Positions 9,481 through 19,048 of a DNA stretch of 64,000 nucleotides are shown one piece after another (the first letter of the stretch is position 1; every line of letters begins with the position of its first letter). Below the pieces are notes generated by a model. That model made no database searches. It had not been told where the DNA came from and was given only the letters and a program-made list of their open reading frames with translations. The stretch spans positions 1 through 64,000 of the forward strand of contig NZ_JAFHKT010000136.1 in NCBI RefSeq assembly GCF_017052465.1. The letters run 5' to 3'. Origin of the DNA: Arthrobacter pascens. Lineage in GTDB: Bacteria > Actinomycetota > Actinomycetes > Actinomycetales > Micrococcaceae. A program made the position numbers and the translations under genes.

Positions 9481-9535
9481 GTCGTCCCCGTTCTCCTTAT
9501 TGATCTTTGTGCGGATGATTGCTGGCTTGTTCGAG

Positions 9536-9572
9536 CTTAGTGCACCCTGCGGATCATGCCGGGTGCACTAAG
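9536..9572. other. Inverted repeat between lpdA and sucB
   Basis: CTTAGTGCACCC (9536-9547) and GGGTGCACTAAG (9561-9572) form a perfect 12-bp stem with a 13-nt loop. No T tract follows on the minus strand, so a partial terminator, an RNA-processing or stability element, or a regulator site are all possible. Confidence 0.5.
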
Positions 9573-9596
9573 CCCTGTGGTACTGCGGAGCTGCTT

Positions 9597-10979
9597 TTAG
9601 CCGTGGAGGGCTTTGCCCGCGAGGGCGAGGTGGGCTTCGCCCAGCGCCTCGTTCTGGGTCGGGTGGGCGTGCAGCAGCTGGGCCACATCCTCCGGGTAGG
9701 CTTCCCAGTTCACGATCAGCTGGGCTTCGCCGATCTGCTCACCCATGCGGGAGCCGATCATGTGGACGCCGACGACCGGGCCGTCCTTCTGGCGGACCAG
9801 CTTCACGAGGCCGCCGGTGCCCAGGATGGAGCTCTTGCCGTTGCCGGCGAGGTTGTATTCCTGGGTCTCGACCTGGTCTTCGCCGAACTTGTCCTTGGCA
9901 CCCTTTTCGGTGTAGCCGACCGTGGCGATCTCGGGCTCGCAGTAGGTGACCTTGGGGATGTTGACGTCTTCGACGATGACGGGCTTCAGGCCCGCGATTT
10001 CCTCGGCGACGAAGATGCCCTGCTGGTAGCCGCGGTGCGCGAGCTGGACGCCGGGAACGATGTCGCCGACGGCGTAGATGTTGCCGACGCCGGTGTGCAG
10101 GCGCTCGTTGGTGATGACGAAGCCGCGGTCGATGGTGACGCCTGCCTCTTCATACCCGAGGTTGGCCGTGACCGGGCCGCGGCCAACGGCCACCAGCAGG
10201 AGTTCGGCCTCGAACGTCTTGCCGTCAACCAGCGTGACCTTGACGCCGTTGTCGTTCTGCTCGACGCCCTGGAAGAAGGTGCCGGTGGAGAACTTGATGC
10301 CGCGCTTCTTGAAGGCGCGCTCGAGGTTCTTCACAATGGTGGCGTCTTCGTTCGGGACCAGCGAAGGCAGGCCTTCGACGATCGTGACGTCCACGCCGAA
10401 GGACTTCCACACGGATGCGAACTCGACGCCGATGACGCCGCCGCCGAGTACGATGACGCTCTTGGGGATGTAGTCCATGGTCAGCGCCTCGTCGGAGGTG
10501 ATGACGCGGCCGCCGATCTCCAGGCCCGGGAGGGAGCGGGAGTAGGAGCCCGTGGCGAGGACGATGTTCTTGCCCTTGTAGGCGGTGCCGTTCACGACGA
10601 CGGTGTCGGTGCCCTGGAGCTTGCCCTCACCCTCGATGACCGTGATGCCCTTGGACTTGATGAGGCCCTGCAGTCCCTTGAACTTGCCGGCGACGATTCC
10701 GTCCTTGTAGGCGTTGACGGCCGTGATGTCGATGCCGTCAAGGGTGACGTTCACGCCGTACTTGGCGGAGTCACGGGCGTGGTCGGCCAGTTCAGCCGAG
10801 TGCAGCAGCGCCTTGGTGGGGATACAGCCGTTGTGGAGGCAGGTTCCGCCGAGTTTGCCCTTCTCCACGAGGCCGACGGAGAAGCCAAGCTGAACGGCCC
10901 GGAGGGCGGTGGCGTATCCGCCGCTGCCGCCACCGAGTACCAGGATGTCGAATTCTTGCGCAGTTGCCTGATCGGCCAC
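9597..10979 (-). CDS. lpdA: Dihydrolipoyl dehydrogenase (E3)
   Basis: 460 aa. FAD site GGGSGGYATALRA, redox-active disulfide GGTCLHNGCIPTK (C47, C52), NAD-binding GGGVIGVEFASVW, a second FAD motif IYAVGDIVPG, and the C-terminal catalytic pair HAHPTQNE (H439, E444). All elements of lipoamide dehydrogenase are intact. It reoxidises dihydrolipoyl groups of 2-oxoacid dehydrogenase complexes using NAD+. The start is GTG (10979) with GAGGGAG upstream. It sits 116 bp before sucB, separated by a hairpin, so the two genes are probably co-transcribed at different levels. Confidence 0.95.
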   Translation of the reverse strand: MADQATAQEFDILVLGGGSGGYATALRAVQLGFSVGLVEKGKLGGTCLHNGCIPTKALLHSAELADHARDSAKYGVNVTLDGIDITAVNAYKDGIVAGKFKGLQGLIKSKGITVIEGEGKLQGTDTVVVNGTAYKGKNIVLATGSYSRSLPGLEIGGRVITSDEALTMDYIPKSVIVLGGGVIGVEFASVWKSFGVDVTIVEGLPSLVPNEDATIVKNLERAFKKRGIKFSTGTFFQGVEQNDNGVKVTLVDGKTFEAELLLVAVGRGPVTANLGYEEAGVTIDRGFVITNERLHTGVGNIYAVGDIVPGVQLAHRGYQQGIFVAEEIAGLKPVIVEDVNIPKVTYCEPEIATVGYTEKGAKDKFGEDQVETQEYNLAGNGKSSILGTGGLVKLVRQKDGPVVGVHMIGSRMGEQIGEAQLIVNWEAYPEDVAQLLHAHPTQNEALGEAHLALAGKALHG

Positions 10980-11090
10980 TTAAACGCTCCCTCGCGTGAA
11001 CGATGACACGAGAGTACGCATCATCTGGTCTTGGAACTTGCTCTGCCGTGATTATGCCAGCAGGCCGGTTCCCTTTCATTTGTGACTACC

Positions 11091-11112
11091 GTGGTTCACC
11101 TTAGCGAACCAC
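11091..11112. promoter_or_regulatory. 22-bp dyad upstream of lpdA
   Basis: GTGGTTC (11091-11097), an 8-nt spacer, and GAACCAC (11106-11112) form a perfect dyad 112 bp before the lpdA start. There is no T tract for termination of pepA, so an operator is the likelier reading. No regulator is assigned. Confidence 0.4.
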
Positions 11113-11245
11113 TTATCCATGCTCCACCTTGCCGCGACATTTGTGGAGCGCTTGTGTCGAGTGTCACGCGGCGGTGTGGCGGAAGGATCATTCCGCCCGC
11201 CACACCTGGTACCAGTGCCCGTACCAGTGTCAGTAACTGTGCCGG

Positions 11246-12769
11246 TCAGGCCCCGGCCAGGAGGTCCTCGGCGTACGCCACCAGCGTCCGGACCGTGCAG
11301 CCCGTGCCCTGCTTCGGGGTGTAGCCATAGGGTGCCCCGTTGTTGAAGGAGGGGCCGGCGATGTCGATGTGCGCCCAGGGGATCGGCTGGCCGTCCTTGC
11401 CCTTGCCCACGAATTCACGCAGGAACACCGCCGCCGTCATCATGCCGCCGTGGCGTTCGCCGATGTTGGCGAGGTCGGCCACCTGGGAGTCGAGGCTCGG
11501 CCGCAGCTCCTCCGGCAGCGGCATGGGCCAGACGAGCTCCCCTGCACGGTCTGCCGCCGCCTTCAGCGGGCCGGTGACACTGTCGGCGCCCATGACACCC
11601 GCGGTGCGGTTTCCGAGGGCGATGAGCTGTGCCCCTGTCAGCGTGGCGACGTCGATGATCGCGTCCGGGTACTCCTGGCTCGCCGCGACGATGCCGTCCG
11701 CCATGACCAGCCGGCCCTCGGCGTCGGTGTTAAGGACTTCGACCGTCTTGCCGCCGAACATCGTGAGGACGTCTGCCGGACGGGATGCCGCGCCCGACGG
11801 CATGTTCTCCGCAATGCACAGCCAGGCGGTCGCCTTTACCGGCAGGCCCAGGCCGGCGAGGGTCAGCACCGTATTAAGGACGACGGCGGCGCCCGCCATA
11901 TCGCTCTTCATGTCACCCATGCCCAGGGCAGGCTTAATGGAGATGCCGCCGGTGTCGAACGTGATGCCCTTGCCCACGAGGGCGATTTTCCGGGTGGCCT
12001 TCGCCGGCGCGTATTCAACCTTGACGAGGCGGGGCTGGCGCGAGGAGCCCTTGCCGACGCCCATGATGCCGCCGAAGCCTTCCTTCTCGAGGCGCTTCTC
12101 GTCCCACACGGTCACCTTGACGGGAAGGCCCTTGGCCAGTTCCTTGGCGGCATCCGCGAAGGATTCCGGGTAGAGGTGGCTGGGTGGTTCGTTCACCAGC
12201 GAGCGGGTGGCGTTGACTGCCTTCCCAAGGAGCGCCGCGCGCTTCAGCGCCGGTTCAAGGTCCTTGTCGCCGGCCAGGTCCGTGAAGATCACCACATTGC
12301 GGACGGGATCCTTCAGCCCGTCCTTGGACGAGCGGTACTCCGTAAAGGAATAGGCGCCCAGCGCCGCGCCCTCCGCGACGGCGGCGACGTCGCCGACATC
12401 CGCCGTCGGGAAGGCCAGCGTAACGGTGGTGAGCCCCGCCAGCTGGCGGACCGCCGAACCGGCTGCACGGCGCAGTGCCTCGCGGGTCAGCTTTTGGCCC
12501 GCGCTGACCTTTCCGACGCCCGCCAGCACGACGACGCCGTTGCCTGCCTCGGGAAGACCCGGAAGGCGGACGGCCTGGTCGGCCGCCCCGGTGATGCCAA
12601 GAACCTTCAACGATTCGGCCAGCGCTTCGGCAGACTTGGCCGTCAGCGGGTTCTCAAGCAGGACGGGGCCGTCCGCCCCCTGTCCCACGCCGATGACGAC
12701 GGCGTCGCTGGCAGCCTTCTTGAGGTCGCGCGCAATGGCGCTAAGGTTGATTTCACTATTCTTGACCAC
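11246..12769 (-). CDS. pepA: Leucyl aminopeptidase (M17)
   Basis: 507 aa. The M17 signature NTDAEGRLVMADG (about 347) and the metal-binding lysine/aspartate motif VGKGITFDTGGISIKP are intact, with an N-terminal macro-like domain. The enzyme removes N-terminal residues from peptides in the cytosol using two metal ions. The start appears to be GTG at 12769. It lies upstream of lpdA and sucB on the same strand, an arrangement I know from other actinobacteria, with 266 bp between them. It is divergent from the PAC2 gene. Confidence 0.93.
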   Translation of the reverse strand: MVKNSEINLSAIARDLKKAASDAVVIGVGQGADGPVLLENPLTAKSAEALAESLKVLGITGAADQAVRLPGLPEAGNGVVVLAGVGKVSAGQKLTREALRRAAGSAVRQLAGLTTVTLAFPTADVGDVAAVAEGAALGAYSFTEYRSSKDGLKDPVRNVVIFTDLAGDKDLEPALKRAALLGKAVNATRSLVNEPPSHLYPESFADAAKELAKGLPVKVTVWDEKRLEKEGFGGIMGVGKGSSRQPRLVKVEYAPAKATRKIALVGKGITFDTGGISIKPALGMGDMKSDMAGAAVVLNTVLTLAGLGLPVKATAWLCIAENMPSGAASRPADVLTMFGGKTVEVLNTDAEGRLVMADGIVAASQEYPDAIIDVATLTGAQLIALGNRTAGVMGADSVTGPLKAAADRAGELVWPMPLPEELRPSLDSQVADLANIGERHGGMMTAAVFLREFVGKGKDGQPIPWAHIDIAGPSFNNGAPYGYTPKQGTGCTVRTLVAYAEDLLAGA

Positions 12770-13028
12770 GAGGATCAGTCCTCAATTCTCTGTGACGATT
12801 CGTGCGGGAAGTGCAAAGTAAAAGGCGCCCTGCCGTGGGTGCCCGGACGCCGTCCGCCTGGGAGTCCGCCGGCAACGGTGGCCCTCAGCGAAGGCCACTT
12901 CCGATCGTAGTCTCTCACCGTCCGCACAGCCGGATTCAGTGAGAGCCGCGCCACTGCGGCCCAAGGAATGCCCCGGACGCGCGCAGCGTTATGGACATTA
13001 ACCCCTCCGACCATGAAAGGAACTCGCC

Positions 13029-13967
13029 GTGTTTGAACGGATTTCCGGCTCGCTGCTGGACCCCGACGCGCTCTACGCCAAGAACATTGAGCTGTTCCAC
13101 AGCCCCGAACTGCGCGGGCTGAATCTGGTGATGGGCTTCACCGGTTTCGCCGACGCGGGCCATGTGGTCAGGCAGATCACGGCCGAGCTCCTCGACAACC
13201 TCGATTCCGAACGCGTCGCCGTGTTTGATGCCGACCAGCTCATCGACTACCGGTCCCGGCGGCCGCATGTGTCCTTCGTTGAGGACCACCTCGAGGACTA
13301 CCAGGCGCCCAGCCTCGCCCTCTACCGGCTCATCGACGGCCTGGGCAGGCCGTTCCTCTTCCTTGCCGGATTCGAGCCTGACCTGCAGTGGGAACGCTTC
13401 GCGCGTGCCGTCGTGCAGATCGTGGAGTCCCTGGACGTCAACCTGGTGACGTGGATCCACTCGATCCCCATGCCTGTGCCGCACACCCGCCCGGTGGGCG
13501 TGACGGTGCATGGCAACCGCCCCGAGCTGATCGAGGGCATCTCCGCCTGGAAGCCCACGGTGGAAGTGCCCGCCGCTGTGGGCCACGTGCTGGAACTGCG
13601 CCTTGCGGATGCCGGGCGGAACGTGGCCGGCTACGTGATCCATGTCCCGCACTATCTGGCCGAGGCCGAGTATCCGACGGCGGCCGTGGCGGGCCTTGAA
13701 TACCTCGGCGCAGCCACCTCCCTCATGCTCCCCACCGACAGGCTGCGGGAGTCGGGCCGCGACGTCGGGCGGCAGATCGCCGAACAGGTCGAGGCGTCGG
13801 AGGATGTCCAGCAGGTGGTCGCCAAGCTGGAGGCCCGCTACGACGAGAAGGCGGAGGGTACCGTCCGCCGTTCCCTGCTGGCCGACGAGAACGATGAACT
13901 GCCGGACGCTGATGCGCTCGGAGCCGCTGTGGAGGCGTACCTGGCCCGCGAAAATCCGACGCCATAA
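13029..13967 (+). CDS. PAC2-family protein (proteasome assembly chaperone-like fold)
   Basis: 312 aa. The sequence FTGFADAGHVVRQITAELL, then HSIPMPVPHTRPVGVTVHGN and HVPHYL, matches the actinobacterial PAC2 family (Rv2125-like). The C-terminal 60 residues are charged and helical. The family resembles eukaryotic proteasome assembly chaperone 2, but its bacterial role is not established. The start is GTG at 13029 with AAAGGA upstream. The tricorn-type protease elsewhere in the window is another proteolysis gene, but nothing here links the two directly. Confidence 0.82.
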   Translation: MFERISGSLLDPDALYAKNIELFHSPELRGLNLVMGFTGFADAGHVVRQITAELLDNLDSERVAVFDADQLIDYRSRRPHVSFVEDHLEDYQAPSLALYRLIDGLGRPFLFLAGFEPDLQWERFARAVVQIVESLDVNLVTWIHSIPMPVPHTRPVGVTVHGNRPELIEGISAWKPTVEVPAAVGHVLELRLADAGRNVAGYVIHVPHYLAEAEYPTAAVAGLEYLGAATSLMLPTDRLRESGRDVGRQIAEQVEASEDVQQVVAKLEARYDEKAEGTVRRSLLADENDELPDADALGAAVEAYLARENPTP

Positions 13968-14016
13968 TATGGGTCACTAAAGCCCGGAATTAAATAGGAT
14001 TTTTGCGCAGGCCGGG

Positions 14017-14028
14017 CATAATAAAAAG
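14017..14028 (+). promoter_or_regulatory. Predicted leaderless promoter -10 (CATAAT) for the MFS gene
   Basis: CATAAT at 14017-14022 is followed by 6 nt and the GTG at 14029. The A-rich spacer has only a poor Shine-Dalgarno match. Confidence 0.45.
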
Positions 14029-15369
14029 GTGACTGCACCCCGCGCCTGGCTCATTTGGTCCATTGGCATTTTCTCGTACCTGGTGGCTGTGACCCAGCGT
14101 ACGTCGTTTGGTGTTGTCGGACTCGAGGCTACAGAACGGTTCCACGCGAGTGCCTCGGCGATTTCGTTTTTCACCGTATTGCAGCTCCTTGTCTATGCGG
14201 GGCTCCAGATCCCCGTGGGCGTGCTGGTGGACAGGTTCGGCTCCCGGGCCATGATTGCCGGCGGCGCCCTGCTCATGGGGCTGGGCCAGCTCCAGCTCGC
14301 CTTCGCCGAGAGCGTCCCTGCCGGCGTGCTCGGCCGCGTCCTGGTGGGCGCGGGCGACGCCATGACGTTCATCTCCGTCATCCGGCTGATCCCGCTGTGG
14401 TTTGCTCCGGCCCGCGTGCCGCTGCTGACCCAGCTCACGGGAATGTCCGGGCAGCTCGGGCAGTTGCTGAGCGTGGTGCCGTTCGCCTTCGTCCTCCACG
14501 CCGCGGGCTGGAGCCCGGCCTTTCTGTCGCTGGCGGGACTGTCCGGCGTCGCCATCGTCCTGGTGGTTCTGCTGCTGCAGGACGTGCCTCCAGGCACTCC
14601 CCGGCAGGAGTCAAGCAAGGGCCTGCGCGCCACCGGTGTGTCGCTCTCCCGTGCCTGGAAGCAGCCGGGCACACGGCTGGGCATGTGGAGCCACTTCACC
14701 ATCCAGTTCAGCGGCACCGTGTTCGCCATGACCTGGGGATACCCCTTCCTGATCTCAGCGCAGGGCCTGGACTCATCGACGGTGGCCTCGCTCATGTCTC
14801 TCTACGTGGCCGGTGCCATCGGTGCCGGACCACTGATCGGCCGGTTTGTCTCCCGGCACCCCCTCCGCCGCTCCACCATGGTTCTCCTGCTTGTCGCCGC
14901 CACCGCTGTTGCCTGGGCGGCGGTGCTGCTCTACCCGGGCCGCTCCCCGCTGTGGCTGCTGGCCGCGCTGGTTGTGGTGCTGGCCATCGGAGGTCCGGGT
15001 TCCATGATCGGCTTTGATTTTGCCCGTACCTTCAACCCGGCGCACCGGATCGGTACCGCCACGGGCATTGTCAACGTCGGCGGTTTCTTCGCAGCGCTCA
15101 TTACCATCTACCTGATCGGCGCCGTCCTCGACATCCTGTATTCCACCGGGTTCTCCAACGGAGTGCTGTACGGCCTCGAGCCATTCCGCATCGCCCTGAG
15201 CGTGCACTTCCTGATCCTGGGGGTCGGCTCCGTGGCCATGCTCGTGGTCCGCCGGAAGGTGCGCCGGCAGATGGCCGCCCAGGGAGTGGTGGTGGCGCCG
15301 TTGCTGCAGGCGATGGCCGAACAGCGCAGGGCGAGGAACGCGCGGCGGAAGGCGTCGTCCCGCGAGTAG
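14029..15369 (+). CDS. Major facilitator superfamily transporter
   Basis: 446 aa with about 12 hydrophobic segments. The loop 2-3 MFS signature is visible as GVLVDRFGSRAMIAGG, and a charged central loop divides the two halves. The C-terminus is basic (RRARNARRKASSRE). The substrate cannot be told from sequence; nitrate/nitrite-like, sugar-phosphate and multidrug branches all share such features. The start is GTG at 14029. It is flanked by the PAC2 and DUF4192 genes on the same strand, with no clear functional tie. Confidence 0.85.
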   Translation: MTAPRAWLIWSIGIFSYLVAVTQRTSFGVVGLEATERFHASASAISFFTVLQLLVYAGLQIPVGVLVDRFGSRAMIAGGALLMGLGQLQLAFAESVPAGVLGRVLVGAGDAMTFISVIRLIPLWFAPARVPLLTQLTGMSGQLGQLLSVVPFAFVLHAAGWSPAFLSLAGLSGVAIVLVVLLLQDVPPGTPRQESSKGLRATGVSLSRAWKQPGTRLGMWSHFTIQFSGTVFAMTWGYPFLISAQGLDSSTVASLMSLYVAGAIGAGPLIGRFVSRHPLRRSTMVLLLVAATAVAWAAVLLYPGRSPLWLLAALVVVLAIGGPGSMIGFDFARTFNPAHRIGTATGIVNVGGFFAALITIYLIGAVLDILYSTGFSNGVLYGLEPFRIALSVHFLILGVGSVAMLVVRRKVRRQMAAQGVVVAPLLQAMAEQRRARNARRKASSRE

Positions 15370-15468
15370 GCCCGCGACCAGCAGTGCCCGGCCGGCACTA
15401 TCCCACCACAATGCACATAGCGAAAGTCGGGCCTACCAGACGGTAACGCGCTGTCTCAGGCTGGAGGC

Positions 15469-16743
15469 ATGACAGCACCCCAGCACCTCACCATCACCGG
15501 CCCCGAAGATATCCTGGGGTACGTTCCGCACAGCCTGGGATATTGGCCGTCCCGCAGCCTCGTGGCCATGACCATGCAGGGTAAACGGCTCGGGGCCACG
15601 CTCCGTGTCGACTTGCCGGAGGGTGCGTCGTCCAGGCACGGCCTCGAGGACTTCTCCCGGACTGTCGCCCAGTACCTCCTCGCGGATGACGACGCCAACG
15701 GCACCCTCCTGATGTTCTTCACGGACGACGGCTGGACGGACGCCTCCGGTCCGCCTGGCGGCCGGGAGTTGCTCGCTGACCTTGAAACCGCCCTGGGTCT
15801 CGCAGGGATGCCCGTGCGGGACGCCTGGTATGTCGGCGCCGAATACTGGCGGAACGTGTATTGCACGGATACCGGCTGCTGCCCGCTGCCCGGGCGGCCC
15901 CTTGCCGAGATCCGGGACAGCCGCCTCAACGCAGAGATGGTGTACCTGGGGAGCAGCGTGGGGGCGCCGCCCGGGGACGGCCCCGCGGGGGGACCGGAAC
16001 CTGAGGAGAATCCGGCGGTGCTTGCCGCGGAGCAGCGCTGGACGGAAACACTCTGCGGCAAAAGGGCCAGCCGGCCCCAGTTCGAAAGGGTGCTGGATAC
16101 CTGGGAGTCGGCGCTGGCGGCAAAATCAGGCACCACCCGGCTGCCCCACGAAGTCGCGGGTTTCCTGCGTGCCACCCTGTGTGTTCCGTCGTGGCGCGAC
16201 GCCGTCCTGGTCATGGCTGCGGCGGGCCGCCCTGCAGCGGTGGCGGGTGCGGAGGAGTTCGGCATCTTCTCGGCCCTGCCCGGTCCGCCCGCAACAGTGC
16301 CGTCCGGCATGGAGGTGCCTGCGGTGACGGCGCGTCCCTCGGTCCAGCCGGCCGGAGCTGCGGAGCCTGGTTCATCCCCCGTCCCTGGCAACGGCGAGGT
16401 CCCGGACAATCAGGAGGTCCCTGGCTACGGCGAGGTCCTCCTCGGCCTGACTCCTCTGGTGCCGGACTGGACGAGGATGAAGTCCCTTGAAGACGCGATG
16501 CTGCAGCTGGCACACTGCGGTCCGGGGGAAGCGCAGGCGGCTGCCTGGACGGCCAAAGCCTGGATCGAATGGTGCCGGGGGAGAGGCTCATACGCCCATG
16601 CCTCCCTGGGCCGCGCCCTTGAGGCCGCCCCTGGGTACCGGCTGGCGGAACTGCTTTCCGAGGTGGTCCGGCGGGGAACGATCTGCGGCTGGGCAGCACG
16701 AAGGGAGGCGGCCTGGCAGAAATTCGGCACGGACGCCGCATAG
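15469..16743 (+). CDS. DUF4192-family protein
   Basis: 424 aa, cytosolic. The start MTAPQHLTITGPEDILGYVPHSLGYWP is the hallmark of the DUF4192 family found across actinobacteria. A Pro/Gly-rich stretch (about 165-180) and a variable acidic segment (about 285-330) separate the N-terminal domain from a helical C-terminal repeat-like part (LAHCGPGEAQAAAWTAKAWIEWCRGRGSYAHASLGRALEAAPGYRLAELL). Function unknown. The ATG at 15469 follows CTGGAGG with very short spacing. It precedes sigA by a 346-bp gap. Confidence 0.82.
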   Translation: MTAPQHLTITGPEDILGYVPHSLGYWPSRSLVAMTMQGKRLGATLRVDLPEGASSRHGLEDFSRTVAQYLLADDDANGTLLMFFTDDGWTDASGPPGGRELLADLETALGLAGMPVRDAWYVGAEYWRNVYCTDTGCCPLPGRPLAEIRDSRLNAEMVYLGSSVGAPPGDGPAGGPEPEENPAVLAAEQRWTETLCGKRASRPQFERVLDTWESALAAKSGTTRLPHEVAGFLRATLCVPSWRDAVLVMAAAGRPAAVAGAEEFGIFSALPGPPATVPSGMEVPAVTARPSVQPAGAAEPGSSPVPGNGEVPDNQEVPGYGEVLLGLTPLVPDWTRMKSLEDAMLQLAHCGPGEAQAAAWTAKAWIEWCRGRGSYAHASLGRALEAAPGYRLAELLSEVVRRGTICGWAARREAAWQKFGTDAA

Positions 16744-17089
16744 AGCCGGAACTGGCGCCGCACTGCAAGGCATCTGGCGGCAAAGGCGCCTGGTGGCAAG
16801 GTCAGTGCCTCGCATCAGGGTCGCCGGCCAGCGAAGGCGCGCCGGACATTACGGTCCCGGCGGCCCCTGACGGGGAAAATCATGAGACAATGGTTGCCGA
16901 GACCCGGTTGGGTCCGTGAATCAGTGCTTGCAGTGGCACCCGGAAACGGGAACATTGCGGCCGCCTCGGCAGTTCTACTTAATGACTCTGTCGGTCGTGG
17001 TTGCACCTGATGTCAATCACGGACTTGACAGGGTCATAGTGGTGTTGCCCGTATGGTGATTCCACAGACCGCCGCTAGAAAGGTTTTCT
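16744..17089 (+). promoter_or_regulatory. 346-bp non-coding region upstream of sigA
   Basis: No credible gene is seen. It holds a short dyad GACCC-GGTT-GGGTC (16901-16914) and a TTGACA (17025-17030). The nearest TATGGT (17052-17057) is 21 bp away, too long for a standard promoter, so the true -10 is not resolved. A Shine-Dalgarno-like GAAAGG (about 17078-17083) precedes the GTG. The length suggests several promoters for the primary sigma gene. Confidence 0.45.
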
Positions 17090-18418
17090 GTGACCCCGTC
17101 TTCCGCGAAGAAGGAACCCGCCGCCCAGGCCGATGTATTGGCCGAGGATAAGAAGGCGGCAACCAACGCCAAGCGTGCAGCCACCCGCGCCGCGAACAAG
17201 GCTGTCAAGGATGCCGCAGTCGGTGGCGACGCTGCGTCGGCCGCCGGCAAGCCCGAGCCGAAGAAGCGTGGCCCCAAGCCCGGCGCCAAGGCGGCAGCCG
17301 AAGCCGCCGGAAGCCGCTCAACGTCGGATGACGACGTCGATGTGGATGTCGAAGAGGATCTCGACGACGTATCGCCCGATCCCGCCGAGCTCACTGAGGA
17401 AGGCGACGAAGCCGGCAAGGCTGCCGCCGCACCCACCGGCTCCGGATTCGTCTACTCCGATGCCGACGACGATGACGCCCCTGTACAGCAGGTCATGTCG
17501 GCAGGTGCCACCGCCGACCCCGTCAAGGACTACCTGAAGCAGATCGGCAAGGTTGCCCTCCTCAACGCCGAACAGGAGGTTGACCTCGCCCTCCGGATTG
17601 AGGCCGGCCTTTTCGCCGAAGAGAAGATCAACGCCGATGACGGCTCCATGGACCCGAAGTACAAGCGCGAGCTCGAGTTCATCATCCACGACGGCAAGCG
17701 CGCCAAGAACCACCTCCTCGAGGCGAACCTCCGCCTCGTGGTGTCGCTGGCCAAGCGCTACACCGGCCGCGGCATGCTGTTCCTGGACCTGATCCAGGAA
17801 GGCAACCTCGGCCTCATCCGTGCAGTTGAGAAGTTCGACTACACCAAGGGCTTCAAGTTCTCCACCTACGCCACCTGGTGGATCCGGCAGGCCATCACCC
17901 GCGCCATGGCTGACCAGGCCCGCACCATCCGTATCCCCGTGCACATGGTCGAGGTCATCAACAAGCTCGCCCGTGTGCAGCGCCAGATGCTGCAGGACCT
18001 CGGCCGTGAACCCACGCCCGAAGAGCTGGCCCTTGAGCTGGACATGACGCCGGAAAAGGTTGTTGAAGTCCAGAAGTACGGCCGCGAACCCATCTCCCTG
18101 CACACGCCGCTCGGTGAGGACGGCGACTCCGAGTTCGGCGATCTCATCGAGGACTCCGAAGCCGTGGTTCCGGCTGACGCCGTGAGCTTCACGCTGCTGC
18201 AGGAACAGCTGCACTCGGTGCTGGACACGCTCTCCGAACGTGAAGCCGGCGTGGTCGCGATGCGCTTCGGCCTCACGGACGGCCAGCCGAAGACTTTAGA
18301 CGAAATCGGCAAGGTCTACGGCGTTACGCGTGAGCGCATCCGCCAGATCGAATCCAAGACGATGTCCAAGCTGCGGCACCCGTCGCGGTCCCAGGTCCTG
18401 CGGGATTACCTGGACTAG
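17090..18418 (+). CDS. sigA: Primary sigma-70 factor (SigA/HrdB type)
   Basis: 442 aa. The first 120 residues are Lys/Ala-rich then acidic, the usual actinobacterial extension. Next come region 1.2 ([18 protein letters not shown]), region 2 ([20 protein letters not shown] and [20 protein letters not shown]), region 3, and region 4.2 ([20 protein letters not shown]). This is the housekeeping sigma that directs RNA polymerase to -35/-10 promoters. The start is GTG at 17090. It is followed by a strong terminator, so it is a single-gene unit. The sigA/DUF7455/parE order is conserved in relatives. Confidence 0.96.
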   Translation: MTPSSAKKEPAAQADVLAEDKKAATNAKRAATRAANKAVKDAAVGGDAASAAGKPEPKKRGPKPGAKAAAEAAGSRSTSDDDVDVDVEEDLDDVSPDPAELTEEGDEAGKAAAAPTGSGFVYSDADDDDAPVQQVMSAGATADPVKDYLKQIGKVALLNAEQEVDLALRIEAGLFAEEKINADDGSMDPKYKRELEFIIHDGKRAKNHLLEANLRLVVSLAKRYTGRGMLFLDLIQEGNLGLIRAVEKFDYTKGFKFSTYATWWIRQAITRAMADQARTIRIPVHMVEVINKLARVQRQMLQDLGREPTPEELALELDMTPEKVVEVQKYGREPISLHTPLGEDGDSEFGDLIEDSEAVVPADAVSFTLLQEQLHSVLDTLSEREAGVVAMRFGLTDGQPKTLDEIGKVYGVTRERIRQIESKTMSKLRHPSRSQVLRDYLD

Positions 18419-18435
18419 GAAGCCGTCTCCACAGC

Positions 18436-18472
18436 AAGGGGCTGCCGCCGGATGCACCGGCGGCAGCCCCTT
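18436..18472 (+). terminator. Rho-independent terminator of sigA
   Basis: A 15-bp perfect stem (18436-18450 and 18458-18472, 7-nt loop) of GGGGCTGCCGCCG type, ending in a short T tract, starts 17 bp after the sigA stop. Confidence 0.85.
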
Positions 18473-18524
18473 TCAGTTGTTTTGAATGCTGCTGTTTTCA
18501 AACCCGGACCCAGTCCGGGCAGCA

Positions 18525-18559
18525 AAAAAGCCAGGGTCCCTTGCCGGGAGCCTGGCTTT
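18525..18559 (-). terminator. Rho-independent terminator of the DUF7455 gene
   Basis: On the minus strand the hairpin AAAGCCAGG...CCTGGCTTT is followed by TTTTTT (A run at 18524-18529). It lies 45 bp beyond the stop of the small zinc-ribbon gene. Confidence 0.8.
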
Positions 18560-18603
18560 CCTGCTTCGCGCTTTCCTGCTTTAGCGCTTCTCAGCTGCGG
18601 GGT

Positions 18604-18825
18604 CTAGTCGACCGGTACCGGTTCCCTCTCGTGAAGCCGGCCCGACTCATCGTGCCACTCCGAGCTCAGTGGCTTGAGCGTAGCTTCCACGGCACGTGAA
18701 TGGTGAGCGCAGAAGAGCAGCTCACCTCCGGAGGACTCGAGTACAACCCGGACGTATGCCTGCGCACCGCAACGGTCGCACCGGTCAGCTGCGGTGAGTG
18801 TGCGGTCGGCAACTGCTGTTGTCAT
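18604..18825 (-). CDS. DUF7455-family zinc-ribbon small protein
   Basis: 73 aa. A CDRCGAQA pair and a CAHHSR motif form a probable zinc ribbon. The family is small, widespread in actinobacteria and usually encoded between sigA and parE, as here. Function unknown; nucleic-acid or RNA-polymerase binding is possible but unproven. The ATG at 18825 has a strong AAGGAGG 6 nt upstream; the longer frame to 18852 is not needed. Upstream on the minus strand, TTGGCA and an AT-rich TATATAGAT segment may be the promoter. Confidence 0.85.
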   Translation of the reverse strand: MTTAVADRTLTAADRCDRCGAQAYVRVVLESSGGELLFCAHHSRAVEATLKPLSSEWHDESGRLHEREPVPVD

Positions 18826-19048
18826 GTCGGCCTCCTTAGTAGATCTGTACATCTATATAACCAGCATTCGGTGCCAAACTATGGCAAGGATGTGTCACTT
18901 TCGCTGTCCGCGTATCACGTCTGCGTAACGGCAGGCAGGAGCTGGAGCCGCGTGTGGAGTGGCAGTCCGGCTATCGTGGGCCGCGGGACTAGGCTATAGG
19001 AAGCCATTTAATGCCCTGCCGGGCCCTCGCTGAAGGAGTTCACTACCC

